DNA of 64,000 nucleotides from NCBI GenBank assembly GCA_030429705.1, contig JAUIES010000005.1, forward strand, positions 1 to 64,000, in the 5' to 3' direction. Position 1 is the stretch's first letter, and each line of letters opens with the position of its first letter. The position numbers and the translations under genes were made by a program. The stretch comes from Phycisphaerae bacterium. GTDB taxonomy: Bacteria > Planctomycetota > Phycisphaerae > Phycisphaerales > UBA1924. Of the stretch, positions 1 to 7,121 are shown one piece after another. The notes under the pieces were generated by a model. That model saw nothing but the letters and a program-made list of their open reading frames with translations. It was not told the origin of the DNA and ran no database searches.

Positions 1-505
1 CACCTTCCAAACGCACTCGTCCATGCTTGCCTCCTTGTGGTCCTGCCAGACCGAGAGGCAAGCATGGCATGCGCACACACTTAACGCAAGTTAGCACGCG
101 CTACGCGCGAAATCCTCCATGGCCATGACGAAGCGTTATTGAAGTTCGATCATGGCCTTGTAGAGCCAAGACCAAGGTACCTGGCGTGGATGTGTTCGGC
201 GGTGAGGATGTCGCCATAGTCCGGTCTGTCAGCGTTCTGTTGTGGATAAGTGGCGTGGTTGGTTGACGGGGTGTTCGGTGCCTGATACCGTGCTTCGGTC
301 GGGCTCGCGAAGGTGCCGCCCCCGACATGGTGCGATGGTCAGTGTGATGATCCACCATAACCAGCATCAGACCTCTCGTGCCCACAAGGCTGAGCCACAG
401 TTCGTTTCCCCACACCACCCAAACAGGTGAACTGTTGAACGGTGATGTCAAGGAAAGCGAAATCGGCAAGATGCCCGAGGCCCCACGCGAGGAAAGGAGA
501 ATCTC
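1..505. other. Left-edge non-coding region upstream of recA
   Basis: I see no convincing gene here. The open frames present translate into low-complexity Thr/Arg/Pro-rich sequence without recognisable domains. The stretch holds a perfect 13-bp inverted repeat (CCATGCTTGCCTC at 21-33 and its complement at 55-67, 21-nt spacer), with no T-run after either arm, so it does not look like a simple terminator. The recA ribosome binding site (GAAAGGAG) lies at its right end, around 493-500. Promoter elements for recA could not be assigned with confidence. Confidence 0.5.
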
Positions 506-1597
506 ATGGCCAAAGGTGTGTCCAGAGTCATCGAACCGATCCCCGAAACCGACAAGGCGAAAGCCCAGGCACTGACCCGGGCGGTCGGGCAGATCGAAAA
601 AGCGTTCGGCAAAGGCTCGATCATGCGTCTCGACGAAGACGCGTATCTCGCGATCCCAGGTATTTCAACCGGTGCTCTCTCACTTGACCTCGCGCTCGGT
701 GGTCGGGGGATTCCGCGCGGCCGCATCGTCGAGATCTTCGGCCCGGAGTCTTCTGGTAAAACAACACTCGCGCTCACGGTGATTGCCAATGCGCAGAAGA
801 ACGGGGGGGTGGCTGCATTCATCGATGCCGAGCACGCCCTTGATCCATCCTGGGCCCGCAAGATCGGTGTCAATATTGACGACCTGCTCGTCAGTCAGCC
901 CGACACGGGCGAACAGGCACTCGATATCTGCGAGTTGCTCGTGCGCTCAAACGCGGTCGATATCATTGTCATCGACTCGGTTGCCGCGTTGATTCCCAAG
1001 GCTGAAATCGAAGGCGAAATGGGCGATACCCATGTCGGCCTGCAGGCGAGGCTGATGAGTCAGGCGATGCGTAAACTCACGGGTGTGATTGCCCGCTCGA
1101 GCGCGACCGTCATCTTCATCAACCAGATCCGCGAAAAGATCGGCGTGATGTTCGGCAGCCCCGAAACCACCCCCGGCGGCCGGGCGCTCAAGTTTTATTC
1201 GTCCGTCCGCATCGACATCCGCCGCACGGGTGCGATCAAAGAGGGCGATGTGAATGTCGGCAACCATGTCCGTTGCCGCGTGGTCAAGAACAAGGTCGCT
1301 CCGCCCTTCCGGCAGTCCGAGTTTGACATCATGTTCAATGAAGGCATCAGTATCACCGGCGATCTGCTCGATCTGGCGGTCGAAGATGACATCTGCCAGA
1401 AATCGGGCGCGTGGTTCAGTTATGGCGAGATCCGTCTCGGGCAAGGACGCGAGAACTCGAAGAAGTTCCTGTCTGAGAACCCTGACCTGATGGCTGAGAT
1501 CCGGGCAGCGATCGTCGAGAAGCGCATGCCCAAGCCGACGAAGCAGCCTGAAGTCGATCTGGAGACCGGTGAAGTCCTCGAAGAGGTCGAAGCCTGA
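506..1597 (+). CDS. recA: Recombinase RecA
   Basis: RecA is the ATP-dependent strand-exchange protein of homologous recombination and the co-protease of the SOS response. The 363-residue product has the expected length. Walker A (GPESSGKTT) is at about residues 79-87, the [17 protein letters not shown] segment covering the strand-exchange L2 loop region is near residue 205, and the C-terminus is acidic as usual (ends [13 protein letters not shown]). The start is set by the strong Shine-Dalgarno sequence GAAAGGAG just upstream of ATG 506. A rho-independent terminator follows at 1693-1723, so the gene appears to be monocistronic. No LexA box of a known consensus was recognised upstream. Confidence 0.98.
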   Translation: MAKGVSRVIEPIPETDKAKAQALTRAVGQIEKAFGKGSIMRLDEDAYLAIPGISTGALSLDLALGGRGIPRGRIVEIFGPESSGKTTLALTVIANAQKNGGVAAFIDAEHALDPSWARKIGVNIDDLLVSQPDTGEQALDICELLVRSNAVDIIVIDSVAALIPKAEIEGEMGDTHVGLQARLMSQAMRKLTGVIARSSATVIFINQIREKIGVMFGSPETTPGGRALKFYSSVRIDIRRTGAIKEGDVNVGNHVRCRVVKNKVAPPFRQSEFDIMFNEGISITGDLLDLAVEDDICQKSGAWFSYGEIRLGQGRENSKKFLSENPDLMAEIRAAIVEKRMPKPTKQPEVDLETGEVLEEVEA

Positions 1598-1690
1598 TTG
1601 AAGCACACTGGCTCGACGAGCCGTGACCGTCAGGGAGTCGGTTCCGACTGAACATGGCTCTCAAACCGAATGCTTGAACAGACAATCCAA

Positions 1691-2125
1691 TCAGCCGGGC
1701 TGCGAGAGCAGTCCGGCTTTTTTCTTGCATTGACAGAATGCAATGACGAATAGCACAGCCCAGATGAGATCAAGCCCGGCCATGGGTTTCCACATGTCTG
1801 GAATCGCACTCGTCATCCAATACACCGCAACAAGTCCGGTGTAGCAGAGTTTGAGCAGCACGCCATAGATCATCAGTTCGCGGCGGGGGACGGGATCGAG
1901 TGCGATCCGCACAAACATGATCGAAAAAATGACGAGAAGGAGCGCGGGGAACTGTACATAGGCTGCATGGTTCGGTGGTTGCACGCCGAACGCATCGTAG
2001 AGGGGGGCGTGCGCAAACAGGAAGGCAAGGCCGAGCAAACCATCATACAAGGCGGCGGTCCAGAACACTGTGCGGATCCACCTGGTGGAGTTTTCACTGG
2101 GTCGTTCTGATGGTTGCGTTGACAT
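1691..2125 (-). CDS. Small four-helix membrane protein, unknown function
   Basis: This 144-residue protein has a short charged N-terminus and four hydrophobic segments (roughly residues 17-40, 52-72, 83-103 and 113-133), ending in a basic CKKKAGLL tail, so it should be an integral inner-membrane protein. I do not recognise a family. The start at 2125 is supported by TAGGAG a few bases upstream. It is the last gene of a minus-strand operon, beginning 9 bp after the stop of the radical SAM gene. Its 3' end overlaps the recA terminator hairpin. The function is unknown; a role alongside the radical SAM enzyme is inferred only from position. Confidence 0.7.
   Translation of the reverse strand: MSTQPSERPSENSTRWIRTVFWTAALYDGLLGLAFLFAHAPLYDAFGVQPPNHAAYVQFPALLLVIFSIMFVRIALDPVPRRELMIYGVLLKLCYTGLVAVYWMTSAIPDMWKPMAGLDLIWAVLFVIAFCQCKKKAGLLSQPG
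1693..1723 (+). terminator. Rho-independent terminator of recA
   Basis: The arms AGCCGGGCTGC and GCAGTCCGGCT pair over 11 positions (one G-U pair) around a GAGA tetraloop and are followed by a run of T. The hairpin lies inside the last codons of the convergent gene at 1691-2125, so the same bases serve as terminator and as coding sequence. Confidence 0.88.
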
Positions 2126-2134
2126 AGGAATCTC

Positions 2135-3463
2135 CTATGAGCCGTTATCGATATCCATCGCGTGCCGTCGCCACTGTTCGGCGAACTGCTCGCGACGCTG
2201 ATCCAACGATGATCGATTATATAATCGGGCTGCGAGATCACGAAACCCTGTGACCAGTTCGTCGGGTGTCATGGGATCGGGCACGAAGTTGAGGTCGAAA
2301 AGTGTGCATCGGTTCCATTCGCCGTCGTGTGTGAGTCGTCCGGCTTTTTTGAGCCGCTCGTACATCGGTGTGCCTGGGAACGGCGTGGGCAGGGTGATCT
2401 GGACATCGAACAGCCCGGATTCAGCGGCAAAAATGGCGATGCTGTCGAAGATCGAGGTTGTGTGGCCATCGAGACCGACGACGAAACACCCGTTAACACG
2501 AATGCCGAACGATTGAATGCGTCGGACGGCTTCGAGATTTGTCTTCCACTGTTTGCGCTTCCAATCACCTCGTAACTCGAGGCCAGCCAATCCAGATTCG
2601 ATGGGACTTTCGAGGCCTATGAGTACCTGTGCGCACCCGGAGGATGCGAGTTGTTCGAGCAACTCGGGGTTGTTTGCAATTGAGATGTCGGTTTCGGTGA
2701 ACCAGCGCAGCCGCCGCGCGGCGAGTTCGGGGAGCAGTCGCGACCAATAGGCCTTGTTGACCAGGCTGTTGTCGTCGGCGAACTCGATGAATGGGCGTGG
2801 CCAGAGTTCGAGAATGCGATCAAGTTCGGCCAGAACGTGTTTGATCGGTTTCTGTCGATACTTCGGCGAATACAGAATTGAACTCGCACAGAACTCGCAT
2901 CGAAACGGGCACCCTCGGCTGGTCTGGACTGTGAGCCGATTGTACTTGGGGATATCGAGCAGTTCATACTTGGGCATGGGCGCGTGAGCCAGATCAAATC
3001 GGCCGTTGCGGTCGCCATAGATTGGTTTGAGTTGGTCTCGCTCGGCATCGAGCAAGATTTCTTCCCAGACGCATTCGCCGTCACCGACGGCTGCGGCATC
3101 GGCGTGCTGCGATACCTCGGTTGGTAAGACGGTCGCGTGCAGGCCGCCGATGACGACCTTGCAGCCAAGATGCCGAAGTTTGCCTGCGAGTTCGTATGCT
3201 TCGAGACTCTGGGCGGTGAAAGTTGAGATCGCGACCAGGTCAAAGTCGGCGAAGGTTTCTTCGGTGTTTTCGATACGATTCGATTCAAAGTAGGCGATGT
3301 CGTGACCGGGTGGGGTGATGCCAGCGATCGTGAGCAGACCGAGGCTTGGGAGCGACGCGATCGCCTCGCCCCGCTCGAGGAACCCGGGCAGCGTCATGCC
3401 CAGTTTGATGAGATCCGGATCGACCACCCGCAAGCCACTCATGCCGATCAGCGCAATTCTCAT
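2135..3463 (-). CDS. B12-binding domain radical SAM protein
   Basis: The 442-residue product combines an N-terminal cobalamin-binding-like Rossmann domain (about residues 1-145, including VVIGGLHATVLP and GDGE) with a radical SAM core. The cluster motif is Cys185-x3-Cys189-x2-Cys192 (RGCPFRCEFC). Family members perform methylations or rearrangements through a 5'-deoxyadenosyl radical; the substrate here cannot be read from sequence. I chose ATG 3463 rather than a longer frame because GGAG lies 5 bp upstream, residues from this Met align with the domain start, and the ATG forms an ATGA overlap with the upstream gene, which suggests translational coupling. The lack of an obvious DxHxxG motif means cobalamin binding could be base-off or lost. 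Confidence 0.88.
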   Translation of the reverse strand: MRIALIGMSGLRVVDPDLIKLGMTLPGFLERGEAIASLPSLGLLTIAGITPPGHDIAYFESNRIENTEETFADFDLVAISTFTAQSLEAYELAGKLRHLGCKVVIGGLHATVLPTEVSQHADAAAVGDGECVWEEILLDAERDQLKPIYGDRNGRFDLAHAPMPKYELLDIPKYNRLTVQTSRGCPFRCEFCASSILYSPKYRQKPIKHVLAELDRILELWPRPFIEFADDNSLVNKAYWSRLLPELAARRLRWFTETDISIANNPELLEQLASSGCAQVLIGLESPIESGLAGLELRGDWKRKQWKTNLEAVRRIQSFGIRVNGCFVVGLDGHTTSIFDSIAIFAAESGLFDVQITLPTPFPGTPMYERLKKAGRLTHDGEWNRCTLFDLNFVPDPMTPDELVTGFRDLAARLYNRSSLDQRREQFAEQWRRHAMDIDNGS

Positions 3464-3843
3464 GTGTTCTCCAACACAAGTTGTGCCGTCGAGATGCATC
3501 CAATGGCGAGCGACACCACCGGGACCACAAACAAGTGTCGCATTGGCTTTTTCCAGGCGGCGAGGAAGCACACTGTCGGCATGGTGGCGGCACCGACGAT
3601 GAGCAGGATGGATGCGGCTGTCAGATTGGTGTCATCAGGTAAACGCGATGCCGTAACCACGAACGCCAGGTTGACGAATGCAAGGCCGAAGAATGCGATG
3701 TGACCGAGTCGAACAAGCCGGCGAGACCAACTGTCATAGCCTCCCAACCAGGACGCTTTGTGAAAAAAGAGCCCGATTGCGGCACCACTGAGGACGCCAA
3801 GTGCGAAACCGATCCAGACTGCGATGAGATTCCATGATGCCAT
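3460..3843 (-). CDS. Small membrane protein, first gene of radical SAM operon
   Basis: The 127-residue product is very hydrophobic, with about four membrane segments (residues 5-27, 43-63, 75-95 and 101-123). No conserved family was recognised. The ATG at 3843 is preceded by GAGGG at good spacing. Its stop overlaps the start of the radical SAM gene (ATGA), so the two are probably made in fixed ratio. It may anchor or serve a membrane-associated reaction of the radical SAM enzyme; this is inference from coupling only. Confidence 0.65.
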   Translation of the reverse strand: MASWNLIAVWIGFALGVLSGAAIGLFFHKASWLGGYDSWSRRLVRLGHIAFFGLAFVNLAFVVTASRLPDDTNLTAASILLIVGAATMPTVCFLAAWKKPMRHLFVVPVVSLAIGCISTAQLVLENT

Positions 3844-3940
3844 GGCGTGCCCTCGTGAGACTGTAGCATTCTTTGGAATTGTACGGATGCGTGTTCAGGT
3901 CGGCCAAAACGGGGTTGTGGGCCTATCATGTCGCCCGTTC

Positions 3941-4026
3941 GCGGATGTGGCGGAATTGGCAGACGCGCTAGGTTCAGGTCCTAGTGGGGGTAAAACCCCG
4001 TGGAGGTTCGAGCCCTCTCATCCGCA
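3941..4026 (+). tRNA. tRNA-Leu (anticodon CAG)
   Basis: The 86-nt sequence folds as a class II tRNA: acceptor arms GCGGATG and CATCCGC with discriminator A, the D-arm sequence GGCGGAATTGGCAGACGC typical of tRNA-Leu, anticodon CAG at 3975-3977 inside the TTCAGGT loop, a long variable arm (GTGGGGGTAAAACCCCGTG) and a T-arm with GGTTCGAGCC. The CCA end is not encoded. A terminator follows directly. Confidence 0.96.
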
Positions 4027-4029
4027 TTG

Positions 4030-4060
4030 AACCCTTAGCCAGTCGGTTAAGGGTTTTTTT
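4030..4060 (+). terminator. Rho-independent terminator after tRNA-Leu
   Basis: The arms AACCCTTA (4030-4037) and TAAGGGTT (4048-4055) form an 8-bp stem around a 10-nt loop, followed by seven T. It ends right at the stop codon of the convergent membrane-protein gene. Confidence 0.9.
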
Positions 4061-4495
4061 CTAGAATCCGATCGCCGGTCCGCCGATGAAAACGCGAGCC
4101 AGCGACGCGACCACGAGTCCGAACACGAAATTCACCATGGTGCCCCCGAGATAGAACCCTGGGTCGCGTTTGATAGCATCGGAGCGGACGAGGGACTTGG
4201 CGGCGAAGATCAGGGCAAGCCCGGCGACTTGGCCGGTCAAAACCAGTGTGACGGTGACGATGTTCTCACACTTGCCGATGACGGCGCTTGGGTCAAACCG
4301 AGGCCAACCCCCCGGCGGCGTCCCCCCCTCAGGAGGCCAGGTCGATCGATGGTTATAGGGCAGGACAAAGAATCGAACCAACGGGCCGCTGAGCATCAGG
4401 GTGATGACATACGCAAGTATCACGATCACCCACCGCAGCCACCCGTCTAGCACGATGGGTTGAGCCGGAATTGATGCCAAAAGAAACGCGTTCAT
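4061..4495 (-). CDS. Membrane protein resembling the C-terminal half of DUF3307-type proteins
   Basis: The 144-residue product has about four membrane segments separated by a Pro/Gly-rich cytoplasmic loop (residues 49-68). The second half, with VLTGQVAGLALIFAAKSLVR and a following DPGFYLGGTM motif, resembles from memory the C-terminal membrane region of DUF3307-type proteins, which often neighbour satD-like genes. The gene follows the SatD-like gene after 4 bp, so the pair forms an operon. This context supports a regulator plus membrane partner module. The specific function is unknown. Confidence 0.72.
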   Translation of the reverse strand: MNAFLLASIPAQPIVLDGWLRWVIVILAYVITLMLSGPLVRFFVLPYNHRSTWPPEGGTPPGGWPRFDPSAVIGKCENIVTVTLVLTGQVAGLALIFAAKSLVRSDAIKRDPGFYLGGTMVNFVFGLVVASLARVFIGGPAIGF

Positions 4496-4499
4496 ATGC

Positions 4500-5144
4500 C
4501 TACGCCTCCAATTCAGAGCCGATCTCCGTCAGGCGGATACCAATCGCGTTTGCGATGCGTTCCATGGTATCGAAACCGGCGCGGTGCAGCGCTTGAGAAA
4601 CGGTTTGGGGCGACACGCCGAGTGACACTGCAACCTCGATCTGCGTCGATTGTGCGCGCGCCGAACGCACGATGTCGTACTGGCGCGGACTCCAATCGGC
4701 CATGTGTTCGGCATGGGCGAGGGCGGCTGCCTCTATCAGGGCGGTCGAACCAGGGCCAACGTCTTCGAGTGAAACTGCAAAAAGTGTCCGCGCATGTTTT
4801 GCTCTGCGCAGGCCGTCAGCTGCATTGTGAAACGCTGTGCCATCGAGCGCACCGGCATCACCGCTCTCGAGCCCGATGTCGATGGTGCCAGAGCCGAGCG
4901 ACCATCGGAATCGTTCCGGCCAGACCAGTTCGTTCATGGCGGATGCGATGTCGAATGCACGGTCTGGCCGGTTCAGTGCCGACGAGAGTTCGTCGATGCC
5001 CTTGGCGTTAGTGATCGGTGTCAGCCAATCGTCTGAAAATGAGATCTGCAATTCGCGCAACGCCGCTTCCAGCTTGAGGGACAACGCCTTGCGGTCTTTG
5101 ACCAGTCGAGAGTTTTCGAGGTCGGCTATCAGCGCGTATGGCAT
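4500..5144 (-). CDS. SatD-like protein with C-terminal helix-turn-helix
   Basis: The 214-residue product opens with YALIADLENSRLVKDRKAL, the start characteristic of SatD-family proteins, and ends with a helix-turn-helix-like segment (about residues 153-190, SARAQSTQIEVAVSLGVSPQ followed by TVSQAL) suited to DNA binding. SatD proteins are poorly characterised; some lie in stress-related operons of Gram-positive bacteria. The downstream membrane protein starts 4 bp after the stop, so the two are probably co-transcribed from a promoter in the 107-bp gap above 5144. The hypothesis is a sensor/regulator acting with its membrane partner. Confidence 0.78.
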   Translation of the reverse strand: MPYALIADLENSRLVKDRKALSLKLEAALRELQISFSDDWLTPITNAKGIDELSSALNRPDRAFDIASAMNELVWPERFRWSLGSGTIDIGLESGDAGALDGTAFHNAADGLRRAKHARTLFAVSLEDVGPGSTALIEAAALAHAEHMADWSPRQYDIVRSARAQSTQIEVAVSLGVSPQTVSQALHRAGFDTMERIANAIGIRLTEIGSELEA

Positions 5145-5251
5145 GATAGAAGTATATCAGTCGAATACGATTGATACAGCGTGCGTCAGATATTTTTCAA
5201 GAATCAACATTTCGACGATCTCAGACGGCGTCTGCCCGTTGCGGTTCTGAT

Positions 5252-6211
5252 TCAAGCGTCGGCGAATTCATCGTCAGCCGGATATGAGCCACGCCGAATC
5301 TTCACGAATGTGCGCAAGAGGTCGTTGAGCAGGCTCGACGCACCGAACCGGAACAGGTCGGCGTGTAACCAGGGCGAGGGCGATGGCGCATCGAGCGGGC
5401 TGAGCGTCTCGTTGACCATGCACAAGTAGTGCCACGCTTGTTTGGCGGTCTTGATGCCGCCTGCCGGTTTGATGCCGATGCGGCGACCGGAGCGAAGAAA
5501 CTCATCGCGGACAGCTTCAAGCATGACCAAAGTAACGGGCATGGTCGCTGCGGGTTGAATCTTGCCGGTGCTGGTCTTGATGAAGTCACCATCGCGGATG
5601 GAGGCGATTGCAATGTCGCTCGCTCGGCGGACATTGTCGAGCGTTTCGAGTTCGCCGGTTTCGAGAATGACCTTGAGATGGACAGGACGATTGAGTTCAT
5701 TGCTGCAGGCTTGACACAGGTCGGCGACCTCGCGGATTTCTTCGGCGACCTCGCGATAGCGCCCGGCCAAGAAGGCACCGCGATTGATGACCATGTCGAC
5801 TTCGTCCGCGCCGGATTCGATCGCTTGGCGAGCATCGCGCAGACGCACAGCAAGCGGGTACTGCCCGCTTGGGAAGCCGGTGGCGACGCTGGCAACATGA
5901 ACACCCGACCCGGCAAGTGCCTCGGCAGCAACCTCGACCAGATTTGGATAGACACACACCGCTGCAACATGGGGGAGGCGTTCGCCCAGTTCCGATTCAT
6001 CCCGGTCGTAAGGATGAATCGCCTTGCGGCACAGCGATCGCACTTTCTCTGGCGAGTCTTTGCCTTCGAGCGTCGTGAGGTCGGTCATGCTGATCGCGAG
6101 ACGCAGGGCTGCGGCTTTCGATTCTTTCTTGATCGATCGTGTGGTGAACGATTGCGCGCGTTGCTTGGCTGCAATCGTGTCAACCGTCGGACTGTTCGGG
6201 AGGGTTGTCAT
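5252..6211 (-). CDS. deoC: Deoxyribose-phosphate aldolase
   Basis: DeoC cleaves 2-deoxyribose 5-phosphate to glyceraldehyde 3-phosphate and acetaldehyde in deoxynucleoside catabolism. The 319-residue product keeps the expected catalytic set: Asp139 in ADEVDMV, the Schiff-base Lys212 in FIKTSTGK and Lys248 in IGIKPAGGIKT. The length fits the longer DERA-type branch (about 320 residues) rather than the short bacterial form. I placed the start at 6211 because upstream codons in this frame are low-complexity shadow of the hydrolase gene. It then overlaps the hydrolase stop by 32 bp; no strong Shine-Dalgarno is visible, consistent with translational coupling within the rseP-hydrolase-deoC operon. 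Confidence 0.95.
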   Translation of the reverse strand: MTTLPNSPTVDTIAAKQRAQSFTTRSIKKESKAAALRLAISMTDLTTLEGKDSPEKVRSLCRKAIHPYDRDESELGERLPHVAAVCVYPNLVEVAAEALAGSGVHVASVATGFPSGQYPLAVRLRDARQAIESGADEVDMVINRGAFLAGRYREVAEEIREVADLCQACSNELNRPVHLKVILETGELETLDNVRRASDIAIASIRDGDFIKTSTGKIQPAATMPVTLVMLEAVRDEFLRSGRRIGIKPAGGIKTAKQAWHYLCMVNETLSPLDAPSPSPWLHADLFRFGASSLLNDLLRTFVKIRRGSYPADDEFADA

Positions 6212-7118
6212 CTGAACAATGGTAGTTCGGGAGTTCGTCGAGGAATGCGTGGACGCGGTTGCGCGTTGTTTCGAGCATGTCCGTGTCGGTCCAGAGGTGA
6301 TTGTGATTGCCTTGCTCGATCGAGCAGAATGAACCCAGTGGTGCTGCTCGGGCAATGCAGCGACCATCCTCGATGGGACTGACGCGGTCGAGTTCGCCAT
6401 GGATGACGAAGAGCGGGCAGGTCAGCTGCTGGGCATGGGTCGCACAGTCAAAGGCGATCCGTCCCTTGCCGGTGAGACCCAGTGTCCACAGTGCTCCGGT
6501 GAGTGTGAGGCCGCTAGGGAGAGAGGCGGCCCGCAGGACATTGCGAGCGGGGGTTTCGGGGTATTGGTACGGCGCTTCGGCGATGACGGCCGCGAGCTGT
6601 GGGTGTGTTGAGGTGCCGGCTGCGGCGATCGAGACCACGGCGCCCAGCGACGAGCCATACAACACGACCCGCCGATCGTCGAGTTGGTTGAGTAGTGCGA
6701 GCAAGTCCTTTGGCTCATGCACACCAAGACTTGATACGCCGGGAGATTCGCCATGCCCGGGCAGATCCCACGCGATGATTCTGGATGCAAAAGGCAGAAG
6801 GTGGGGGACACGCGTCAAGGCCCCGATTCGAGAGTCACCCCAGCCGTGGGTCAGGACAACCGTTGGCCCATCAGGGTCAAGACCCTGGATGTCCCAGACG
6901 GGCAGGTCATGTCCGCGCGACGCGAACGACCACGAGTCGTAGTTCGGCGGGGGGATGAGTTCTCCTGGGTCACTTGGGAGATTCCGTGCGATGGCTGAAG
7001 CGCATGTTCGTCTCGGGGGGTGTCGTAACCGCCAACCGATCGCTAGCACGACAGCAATGTAATAAACCACGCCGCCGAGCGCGAGGAGAATGAGCAACCC
7101 CGTTACATGCTCGGTCAT
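6180..7118 (-). CDS. Membrane-anchored alpha/beta hydrolase
   Basis: A 312-residue alpha/beta-hydrolase with one N-terminal membrane segment (about residues 7-30). The fold's landmarks are present: oxyanion segment THGWGDSR (residues 90-97), nucleophile elbow GSSLG with Ser157, acid Asp244 in HGELDRVSP, and His272 or His274 in GNHNHLW. It probably acts as an esterase or lipase on the outer face of, or near, the inner membrane. The substrate is unknown. It starts 3 bp after the stop of the site-2 protease gene and overlaps deoC, so these three are one transcription unit. Confidence 0.88.
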   Translation of the reverse strand: MTEHVTGLLILLALGGVVYYIAVVLAIGWRLRHPPRRTCASAIARNLPSDPGELIPPPNYDSWSFASRGHDLPVWDIQGLDPDGPTVVLTHGWGDSRIGALTRVPHLLPFASRIIAWDLPGHGESPGVSSLGVHEPKDLLALLNQLDDRRVVLYGSSLGAVVSIAAAGTSTHPQLAAVIAEAPYQYPETPARNVLRAASLPSGLTLTGALWTLGLTGKGRIAFDCATHAQQLTCPLFVIHGELDRVSPIEDGRCIARAAPLGSFCSIEQGNHNHLWTDTDMLETTRNRVHAFLDELPNYHCSDDNPPEQSDG

Positions 7119-7121
7119 GGT

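Noticed and set aside
101-469. 122-codon open frame left of recA
   Set aside because: Composition is Thr/Arg/His/Pro-rich with no start signal and no family resemblance.
5429-6382. 317-codon open frame on the plus strand
   Set aside because: It lies antisense to deoC and the hydrolase and shows no domain.
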